NCBI GenBank assembly: GCA_944375885.1
Contig: CALWBB010000010.1
Location: 1 to 33,320, forward strand
DNA length: 33,320 nt
Direction of reading: 5' to 3'
Source of the DNA: an uncultured Merdimonas sp.
GTDB taxonomy: Bacteria > Bacillota > Clostridia > Lachnospirales > Lachnospiraceae
Position numbers and translations under genes: made by a program. The notes beneath the pieces are model-generated. The model was given only the letters and a program-made list of their open reading frames with translations, searched no databases and was not told the origin of the DNA. Below are positions 17,137 to 23,358 of this stretch, piece after piece; the first letter of the stretch is position 1; every line of letters begins with the position of its first letter.

Positions 17137-18558
17137 TTACTTATAATACTTTTCCAGTTCCTTGTAAAGTGTTTTCCCAGAATCATTCTTCGGGATGTTG
17201 TCCACCACAACCACCTGGAACGCGGCCTGGTTGAGCCCAGTCTTTGCCACCACAAACCCCTTCACCTGGTCTGCATAAGCCCCGTCTGTCACAAAGAGGT
17301 ACATATGGTCGTCCACGCCGGTGCTGGCGCACTCCAGGTTTTCAAACTTCCCCTTGATCAGCCGGTCAACCTCATCCAGGTTCACACGGTTTCCATAAAT
17401 CTTCAGGAAGCGCTTTCTGCGTCCGACGATATAGTAATAGCCATCCTCATCAAATTGCGCCATGTCGCCTGTCTGGAGAAGGCCGTTCCTCTCATCGCCT
17501 TTTATCAAGTCTTCCCCACACTCCGCATAGCCCAAAGTCACATTTTCCCCTTCATAGACAAGTTCCCCCGTCACATAGGGTTCTGTAATCTCCCTGCCGT
17601 TTACATCTATCAGACGGAATTTCCCCCCGGGAACCGCGATTCCCATGGAACCGCATTTCTCCACAGCCTTATCCGCAGGAAGGTATCCCATGCGGGCGGT
17701 AGCCTCGCACTGGCCATACATAACAATGAATCTCTTTCCGGTACCCGCGGCATATTCTGCAAATTTTTTATGGAGTTCCGGGATCAGCTTCCCGCCGGCC
17801 TGGGTCATAGTCCCCAGAGCCGGAAGATCCATACGGAAAAAGCGCAGCTTGTCCAGCATCTCATAGGTATAAGGCACTCCGCCAAAGGATGTGGCCTTCT
17901 GTTCCTTCACGAATGACCAGAACCCTCTCTCCATCAGGGTTTTGTCAGTCAGGAGAATCGTGGCGCCCACCAAAAGATGGCTGTTGATAATGGACAGACC
18001 ATACGTATAATTCATCGGCAGCGTAGTAATAGGCCGTTCTTCCTGGCCAAGTTCCAGGTATTCCGCAATCTGACGGGTATTCACCTCAATGTTCTTATAG
18101 CTCTGCCTTACAAATTTGGGGCTGCCTGTGGAACCAGAAGTAGTCAGAAGGAGGCCAAGTTCCTCATAAAGGGGATAGGATGTTTCATACCCTGTCCTTA
18201 ACAGGATATAGCCTCTGCTGGCGTAAATCCTCTTCCAGCCTGCTTCCGCTTCGTATCGGTCCGCCATATCCTCCGGCATCCACAGATAAGCTGGGCAGTA
18301 TTTCTCCAAGAGTCCTGCCAGAAGCTCCTGGTCCAGGTGGGCGTTCAGCAGCACCGGGACAATCCCATGCTGTATGAAGGCCGCATAGCCGATTACAGAG
18401 CCTATTGTGTTGCTGCACATGGAAAAAACAAGGCAGCGTTCCCCGATTGCCGACGCAAGCCGCCCTGTCTCCTCCCCAAGCTCCCCATAGGTCAGCTGCA
18501 CCCCATCATCGGAACGCAGCGCTATGTTCCCCGAAAACTCATTAAAATTCCACATCAT
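17137..18558 (-). CDS. AMP-forming acyl/aryl ligase of the ANL superfamily
   Basis: ANL enzymes adenylate a carboxylic acid and pass it to a thiol such as that of a carrier protein. This 473-residue product has all core motifs: the phosphate loop TTSGSTGSPK near 139-148, MYGQCEATARMGYLP (aromatic/Glu motif), GELVYEGENVTLGY, QTGDMAQFDEDGYYYIVGRRKRFLKIYGNRVNLDE, and the C-terminal NDSGKTLYKEL with the catalytic Lys. It is shorter than typical acyl-CoA synthetases of about 550 residues and nearer the size of carrier-loading domains such as DltA. The start is an ATG pair at 18558 and 18555, preceded by AAGTGAG; a GTG at 18567 is also possible. The gene overlaps the ACP gene end, which favours the ACP as its acceptor. 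Substrate unknown. Confidence 0.9.
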   Translation of the reverse strand: MMWNFNEFSGNIALRSDDGVQLTYGELGEETGRLASAIGERCLVFSMCSNTIGSVIGYAAFIQHGIVPVLLNAHLDQELLAGLLEKYCPAYLWMPEDMADRYEAEAGWKRIYASRGYILLRTGYETSYPLYEELGLLLTTSGSTGSPKFVRQSYKNIEVNTRQIAEYLELGQEERPITTLPMNYTYGLSIINSHLLVGATILLTDKTLMERGFWSFVKEQKATSFGGVPYTYEMLDKLRFFRMDLPALGTMTQAGGKLIPELHKKFAEYAAGTGKRFIVMYGQCEATARMGYLPADKAVEKCGSMGIAVPGGKFRLIDVNGREITEPYVTGELVYEGENVTLGYAECGEDLIKGDERNGLLQTGDMAQFDEDGYYYIVGRRKRFLKIYGNRVNLDEVDRLIKGKFENLECASTGVDDHMYLFVTDGAYADQVKGFVVAKTGLNQAAFQVVVVDNIPKNDSGKTLYKELEKYYK

Positions 18559-18781
18559 ATTTCTCACTTAAAATTTCCATTCCCTTTTCAAAAGAGCTGA
18601 AATCAATAATGTCATCTGTGTCCATCATAATGTCAAAGGCATCCTCCAAAGCCGCCACAAGGGTCATGTGTCCCACAGAATCCCAAGCCGCAATGCCAGA
18701 GTACTGGAGACCCTCGGCCTCCTCCGGCGTTATATCAAAAGTCTCTGTAAATGCGTTTACATATTTTTCTTTATTTGTCAT
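18542..18781 (-). CDS. Acyl carrier protein
   Basis: A 79-residue acidic, helical protein with the phosphopantetheine attachment motif AWDSVGHM, Ser35 being the likely modified residue. The surrounding pattern, an N-terminal helix and then a loop, DSxxH and an acidic third helix (VAALEDAFDIMMDTDDII), is that of free-standing carriers in specialised pathways; the fatty-acid ACP usually has DSLDT. AGGAGG lies eight bases before the ATG. It sits between transketolase and ligase genes and overlaps the latter, so it probably carries the acyl group used by the LuxC/LuxE-like pair. Confidence 0.93.
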   Translation of the reverse strand: MTNKEKYVNAFTETFDITPEEAEGLQYSGIAAWDSVGHMTLVAALEDAFDIMMDTDDIIDFSSFEKGMEILSEKYDVEF

Positions 18782-18800
18782 CTTCTTTTCCTCCTGGATG

Positions 18801-19778
18801 TTAACCTAAATTTTGATATGCTTCTGCAATCCTATCTGCAAGATGCCTGGCAGACAGCCCCTGCTGATCCAGCATCCACGCATAGGCGCCTGCCTTTCCA
18901 AAGCTGTCCGGCAGTCCTATGATTTCCAGCCTGGTTTTTTGGTTGTGCCAGGCTTTATACTCTGCTACTGCAGCTCCTAGGCCGCCAATAACCGAATGTT
19001 CCTCAGCTGTAACCACTAGCTTATGGGAATCAAAGGCCTCTTCCAGCGCCTTCTCATCCAGCGGCTTCACGGTACTCATGTCCCAAATTGTGCAGGAGAT
19101 TCCCTCTTTCTGCAATTTTCTTGTAGCGCGCAGGGATTCATATACCATAGTCCCTGTGGCCACAATCGCCACGTCAGTGCCTTCCCTGACCTTCGCTGCC
19201 CTGCCTAGCCGGAAATCATAATCCTCCTTATACACAGGCTGGTTGCCGTTGACACCGGTCAAACGCAGATACGCCGGCCCTTTATGCTCCAGCAGGGCTT
19301 CGACTGCCTTTACAGTCTCTGTACAGTCTGCCGGGGACACCACGGTCATATTGGGAATCGTCCTTGGCAGTGCCAGGTCTTCCAGTCCGTAATGTGTATT
19401 TCCTGCCGTTCCCATACTTACACCGCTGGCAATTCCTACCACTGTAACATCCAGATTCATGTATCCCAGATAGGTGCGCAGCACCTCAAAACACCGCATG
19501 GATGCAAAAGGCGCAAAGGAAACAGCAAAAACCTTATATCCTGATTTCGCCAGTCCGGCAGCAATAGCAATCATGTTCTGCTCTGCAATGCCCACATTGA
19601 GAAACTGCTCCGGATGGTGCTCCCCAAATTCTCCCAGCCCTGCGGAATCTGCCACATCCGCCACAAGCACCATCAGATCCGGGTACTCGTAAGCCAATTC
19701 ATCCAGAACCAGGCCAAAAGTTTTTCTGGAGCTTATCCTCGACCATAAGGCAACATTTTCATTCGAAATATTAATCAT
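18801..19778 (-). CDS. Transketolase, C-terminal (pyrimidine and C-terminal domain) subunit
   Basis: This 325-residue protein carries the pyrimidine-binding and C-terminal domains of a thiamine-diphosphate enzyme. The catalytic Glu is seen in NVGIAEQNM (Glu66). Further on are FAVSFAPFASMRCFEVLR, SMGTAGNTHYGLEDLALPRTIPNM and a C-terminal domain from about 190. It pairs with the preceding gene, which holds the other half; split transketolases of this kind are common in anaerobes. GGAGGAG precedes the ATG, and the gene overlaps its partner by eight bases, so the subunits are probably made in equal amounts. It may transfer a two-carbon unit in the cluster pathway rather than serve the pentose phosphate route, but sequence alone does not decide this. 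Confidence 0.93.
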   Translation of the reverse strand: MINISNENVALWSRISSRKTFGLVLDELAYEYPDLMVLVADVADSAGLGEFGEHHPEQFLNVGIAEQNMIAIAAGLAKSGYKVFAVSFAPFASMRCFEVLRTYLGYMNLDVTVVGIASGVSMGTAGNTHYGLEDLALPRTIPNMTVVSPADCTETVKAVEALLEHKGPAYLRLTGVNGNQPVYKEDYDFRLGRAAKVREGTDVAIVATGTMVYESLRATRKLQKEGISCTIWDMSTVKPLDEKALEEAFDSHKLVVTAEEHSVIGGLGAAVAEYKAWHNQKTRLEIIGLPDSFGKAGAYAWMLDQQGLSARHLADRIAEAYQNLG

Positions 19779-20580
19779 GGCTCAACTCCTCCACCGCCTG
19801 TTCATATTGCGCCTGGGTAAGGCCCGCATGGTGATATTTTACCTGGTTCTCCATAAAGGAAACACCTTTTCCTTTTACTGTATCAGCCACAACCATCCTT
19901 GGCCTGCCGTCCTCTTTTCTCTCTGAAAGTGCTTCATAAATTGCCCCAATATCATGCCCATTGATCTCGACGGCCTCCCAGCCAAAAGAGCGGAAGCTTT
20001 CCGCTATATTCGCTTGCGGGACAATTTGCTCCGGCCCGCCGTCCAACTGGAGGTGATTGCTGTCTACGATCGCGGTCAGATTATCAAGTTTCAGCTTCGG
20101 AGCCTGCATCACAGCCTCCCACACGCTTCCCTCATTACACTCCCCATTCCCCAGCAGCACAAAGGTTCTTGCTTTTGTCCCTTTCTTTTTATCAGCAAGG
20201 GCAAGCCCAATTCCAAACCCCAGACCCAGGCCCAGGCTGCCGCTTGACAATTCAATTCCTATGGCGTCGTTCATCACTTGATGCGCTGGAAACATTCCTC
20301 CATTGTCTTCAAAGGTCATCAGTTCTTCCTTGGAAATGGCACCAATCTCACAGAGGGCCGCGTACTGTACCATGGCGCAGTGTCCCTTGCTGAGGACAAA
20401 GTGATCTCCTCTCCCTTCCCTGTCCAGGATTCCGCAGTAAAGGGCTGCCACAATATCTGCTGATGACAGGGAGCCGCCGATATGGGCTCCATTGGGGCCT
20501 GCATGCAGCGTCATTTCAAGCATATTTCTGCGCATGTTGCGGGCTGCTCCCTCTATGCGTGTGCATAACTCAGTATTCAT
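19771..20580 (-). CDS. Transketolase, N-terminal (thiamine diphosphate-binding) subunit
   Basis: The 269-residue product is the cofactor-diphosphate domain of a split transketolase. Motifs visible are HFVLSKGHCAMVQYA near 60-74 and the diphosphate motif starting GNGECNEGSVWEA near 144-156 and ending IVDSN near 171-175, where GNGE replaces the usual GDGE. The glycine-rich SSGSLGLGLGFGIGLA precedes it. GGAGG lies six bases before the ATG, and the ATG overlaps the TGA of the SDR gene by four bases. Together with the next gene it should form one alpha2beta2-type enzyme. Known relatives include central transketolases and pathway-specific enzymes, and the neighbours here favour the latter. Confidence 0.93.
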   Translation of the reverse strand: MNTELCTRIEGAARNMRRNMLEMTLHAGPNGAHIGGSLSSADIVAALYCGILDREGRGDHFVLSKGHCAMVQYAALCEIGAISKEELMTFEDNGGMFPAHQVMNDAIGIELSSGSLGLGLGFGIGLALADKKKGTKARTFVLLGNGECNEGSVWEAVMQAPKLKLDNLTAIVDSNHLQLDGGPEQIVPQANIAESFRSFGWEAVEINGHDIGAIYEALSERKEDGRPRMVVADTVKGKGVSFMENQVKYHHAGLTQAQYEQAVEELSHD

Positions 20581-21320
20581 ACTTTTCCTCCATCTACTCT
20601 GAGAACCTGTCCTGTCACAAAGCTGCTATTCTCTGACAGCAGAAACACTACCATATCTGCAATTTCTTCCGGCCGGGCCAGCCTTTTCATAGGAATATTC
20701 TGGAGACTTTTCTCTTTTAGTTCTTCCTTCATCTGTCCCAGCATCCCAGTATCTGTCATTCCCGGGGCAACTGCATTTACCCTGATTCCCATCTCTGCCA
20801 GCTCGCTGGATAGTTTTTTTGTCGCTCCAACTAGAGCTGCTTTGCTTGCCACATATGCAAACTGAGCCGGTTCGCCATCCAGGGCAGCCACAGAAGCTAT
20901 ATTTACAATGCTTCCCTGCCTGTTCTTCATCATATTCCTGATAAGCTTCTGCGTTAAAAGCATCGGAGAAAAGAAATTAACCTGAAATACTTTGCGAAGT
21001 TCCTCCTGGGATGTCATAGCAAACAGCCGATTCTCTCCCGTAATTCCCGCATTATTTACAATTCCCCAGATAGGCTCCTTTTTACTTAAAACTGCCTTCG
21101 CACCATTTATCACGCTATCCTCATTCTGCATATCCATGATAACCGGAGCAATCCAGATATGATATTGGGATTCTAATTTCTCCCAATAAGAGCGTGTTTC
21201 ATCATCCACAGTTCTTGCCACTGCCCAAATATTGGCACGATTCTCAGCACATTTTTGGAGAATAGCTTTTCCAATTCCCCTATTTGCCCCTGTGAGCAGA
21301 ATGTTTTTTCCTGCAAGCAT
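20577..21320 (-). CDS. SDR family NAD(P)-dependent oxidoreductase, FabG-like
   Basis: A 247-residue classical short-chain dehydrogenase/reductase. It has the nucleotide-binding TGANRGIG at 10-17, the structural NNAG near 89-92, and the catalytic set Ser143, Tyr156 and Lys160 in NIASVAA and YVASK. The C-terminal substrate region NAVAPGMTDTGML and FVTGQVLRVDGG is also typical. It would interconvert a carbonyl and an alcohol, in this setting perhaps a ketone made by the transketolase, or a ketosugar. The ATG at 21320 follows GAGAGG by six bases and is preferred over a TTG at 21326. It is the first gene behind the internal promoter at 21370-21398 and overlaps the transketolase gene by four bases. 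Confidence 0.93.
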   Translation of the reverse strand: MLAGKNILLTGANRGIGKAILQKCAENRANIWAVARTVDDETRSYWEKLESQYHIWIAPVIMDMQNEDSVINGAKAVLSKKEPIWGIVNNAGITGENRLFAMTSQEELRKVFQVNFFSPMLLTQKLIRNMMKNRQGSIVNIASVAALDGEPAQFAYVASKAALVGATKKLSSELAEMGIRVNAVAPGMTDTGMLGQMKEELKEKSLQNIPMKRLARPEEIADMVVFLLSENSSFVTGQVLRVDGGKV

Positions 21321-21369
21321 ACGCAACCTCTCTGAAAAATTTTTCTAATTTTCTTTCAAACTCAGTATG

Positions 21370-21398
21370 ATTTTACCCGCTATTATATCCAGTGTCAA
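21370..21398 (-). promoter_or_regulatory. Internal sigma-A-type promoter driving the SDR to LuxC block
   Basis: On the minus strand a perfect -35 box TTGACA at 21398-21393 and a near-perfect -10 box TAAAAT at 21375-21370 are exactly 17 bases apart. Transcription should begin near 21363, giving a leader of about 43 bases before the SDR start. It lies in the largest gap of the window, which is AT-rich unlike the flanks. A second TATAAT lies inside the spacer, but only five bases from the -35 box, so it is not the match used. Confidence 0.8.
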
Positions 21399-21435
21399 TT
21401 CATACTCGCTATTTATGTACTAATTTTATCTGATT

Positions 21436-22161
21436 TTATTGATGTTTGACCAGTACATACTGCATTTCACTAATCTGAAATCCAAATTGACGATGCAGAT
21501 GTATAATAGGCGGATTATTAGATGAGACGTGTGTCTGGATTTTTGTATTTCCATGCTGAATACCGGAAATCAGGTTCGCATAAATTGACAAGAAGCCAAG
21601 GCCTACTACTGCCTCATTATTTAATGCGCCCCCAAGTACTGCATCCGATACGCCTCTTCCTTTGTCCTGATTTACTCCAAAGGCCACCGGCAAGTCTTTA
21701 TAGTAACCTACACATAGATGCGCTCCTTGCTGAAGCAAATCTCGTATCCAATTTGCATACCTTCGCCCTGCTGCTTTTGGCCCAAAATGAGGATCAAGAG
21801 CAATTCGGTCAGTACTGAATATACTTCCACTTTCTACTTCCTGCAAAATCTCTTCTATCTGTTTCGCCTCAGCATCCCGTATAGAAATTTCAGGTTCAAA
21901 ACGCCTATATATGGAAGGGAGACCTACATCTTTAGTTTTTCCTTCCAGCCCTATACTCATCTCTATCACCCGGTATCCCTGCTCCTGGGCGCACAGCAGC
22001 AGCTCTGCCGCCCCGCCCGGAATCTTGCATACCGAATAAGGCGTCCTTACCTCAGAGAGTACTGAAATCAATTCTTCTTTATTGTCGGATACTGCGCATG
22101 CAATTTCTGTCACATCCACGCCCAGGTTCCGTTTTTCCCAATATGCGTCTGTAATTTTCAT
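21436..22161 (-). CDS. GNAT N-acetyltransferase, WecD/RffC-like
   Basis: A 241-residue protein resembling dTDP-fucosamine acetyltransferase, which acetylates dTDP-4-amino-4,6-dideoxygalactose in enterobacterial common antigen synthesis. The N-terminal segment YWEKRNLGVDVTEIAC is like the WecD opening, and HFGPKAAGRRYANWIRDLL near 123-141 matches the RFxxxxxxxxYxxWI pattern of that family. The C-terminal half ends with the GNAT-type region TKIQTHVSSNNPPIIHLHRQFGFQ. A short run of aminotransferase then acetyltransferase genes supports the assignment. It could take a different acyl donor, possibly an acyl-ACP from the neighbouring block, which is my speculation. AAAGG-type signals precede the ATG. 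The stop is followed by the internal promoter. Confidence 0.8.
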   Translation of the reverse strand: MKITDAYWEKRNLGVDVTEIACAVSDNKEELISVLSEVRTPYSVCKIPGGAAELLLCAQEQGYRVIEMSIGLEGKTKDVGLPSIYRRFEPEISIRDAEAKQIEEILQEVESGSIFSTDRIALDPHFGPKAAGRRYANWIRDLLQQGAHLCVGYYKDLPVAFGVNQDKGRGVSDAVLGGALNNEAVVGLGFLSIYANLISGIQHGNTKIQTHVSSNNPPIIHLHRQFGFQISEMQYVLVKHQ

Positions 22162-22201
22162 CCTTTCCCGCCTTTCCCTGGCTTTATCATCAGGCAGTCT
22201 C

Positions 22202-23329
22202 CTATTTATAGAAATCCTTTACCTTTTCACAGATCAGATCTATCTTCTCCGGCTCCAGGCCGTAATACATGGGCAAACGAACCAGCCTTTCGCTTTCACC
22301 CGTCGTATAACGGTCTTCCCCGAAAAAGCGCCCATATTTCAAACCCGCCGGCGCAGAATGCAGAGGAATATAATGGAATACTGCCAGGATCCCTTCTTCT
22401 TTCAGATAGGAAATAAACCGTGTCCTTTCTTCCAGATCGCGGCATTTTATATAGAACATATGCGCATTATGTACGCAGCCTTCCGGTATCACAGGCAGCT
22501 CTATTTTTCCTGCATCCTCCAGCTCTTTCAGTTCCTGGTAATAGCGGTCCCAGTTTTCCATGCGGTTTTCATTAATCTCATCTGCCGCGCAGAGCTGCGC
22601 CCAGAGATAGGCTGCGTTCAGTTCACTGGGAAGGTAACTGTCGCCAAAATCCACCCAAGTGTATTTATCTACCTGGCCGCGGAAAAATTTTGAACGGTTG
22701 GTTCCTTTCTCCCGCAGAATTTCAGCGCGTTCGTTATACTCCGGATTGTTGATCACCAAAGCTCCGCCCTCGCCCATGGAATAGTTCTTCGTCTCATGGA
22801 AAGAATAGCAGCCGAAGTCTCCTATCGTTCCAAGAGCGCGTCCCTTGTAAGTACTCATAACGCCCTGGGCCGCGTCCTCGATCACAAGAAGATGATGCCT
22901 TCTGGCAATCTCCATGATCGTATCCATCTCGCAGGCCACGCCTGCGTAATGCATGGCTATCACTGCCTTTGTCTTCTCAGTAATGGCCGCCTCTATCTTT
23001 GTCTCATCAATATTCATGGTGTCCGGGCGAATATCCACAAAGACGAGCTTCGCGCCGCCCAGAACTGCAGACGTAGCCGTGCTGGAAAAAGTATAGCTGG
23101 GCAGGATTACCTCATCCCCCTCTTCCAGGCCACACAAAAGAGCCGCCATATCCAGCGCAGTCGTGCCGCTGGTAGTCAGAAGCACCTTCTGTGCATGAAA
23201 CCTTTCCTCCAGCCAGGCGTTGCACTTCTTTGTAAACGCCCCGTCTCCACATATCTTGTGTGACTCGACCGCTTCTTTAATATACTGTATTTCCGTCCCC
23301 ACACAGGGCGGTACATTAAAAGGAATCAT
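22202..23329 (-). CDS. rffA: dTDP-4-amino-4,6-dideoxygalactose transaminase
   Basis: This 375-residue member of the DegT/DnrJ/EryC1/StrS family is expected to turn dTDP-4-keto-6-deoxyglucose plus glutamate into dTDP-4-amino-4,6-dideoxygalactose. Family motifs are TTSGTTALDMAAL near 52-64, VILPSYTFSSTATS near 74-87, VIEDAAQG near 149-156 and the PLP-binding SFHETKNYS with Lys181. The opening IPFNVPPCVGTE and the SFHETKN sequence are specifically RffA/WecE-like. GGGAGGAG precedes the ATG with seven bases between. The next gene encodes the matching acyltransferase. The dTDP-sugar precursor genes rmlA and rmlB are not in this window. Confidence 0.93.
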   Translation of the reverse strand: MIPFNVPPCVGTEIQYIKEAVESHKICGDGAFTKKCNAWLEERFHAQKVLLTTSGTTALDMAALLCGLEEGDEVILPSYTFSSTATSAVLGGAKLVFVDIRPDTMNIDETKIEAAITEKTKAVIAMHYAGVACEMDTIMEIARRHHLLVIEDAAQGVMSTYKGRALGTIGDFGCYSFHETKNYSMGEGGALVINNPEYNERAEILREKGTNRSKFFRGQVDKYTWVDFGDSYLPSELNAAYLWAQLCAADEINENRMENWDRYYQELKELEDAGKIELPVIPEGCVHNAHMFYIKCRDLEERTRFISYLKEEGILAVFHYIPLHSAPAGLKYGRFFGEDRYTTGESERLVRLPMYYGLEPEKIDLICEKVKDFYK

Positions 23330-23358
23330 TTTCTATCTCCTCCCGTTATTTTAAACTT

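Noticed and set aside
17100-17255. N-terminal extension of the LuxE-like frame
   Set aside because: It is rich in Trp and Arg, overlaps the end of the ligase gene in another frame, and the internal ATG at 17099 has a good ribosome binding site.
18801-20580. Housekeeping transketolase unrelated to the neighbours
   Set aside because: It cannot be excluded, but four- and eight-base overlaps tie it to the SDR gene and to its own second half, and the ACP gene follows after 19 bases, so a cassette role is preferred.
21381-21386. TATAAT as the -10 box
   Set aside because: It is only five bases from the TTGACA box, too close for a sigma-A promoter; TAAAAT at 21370-21375 has the correct 17-base spacing.
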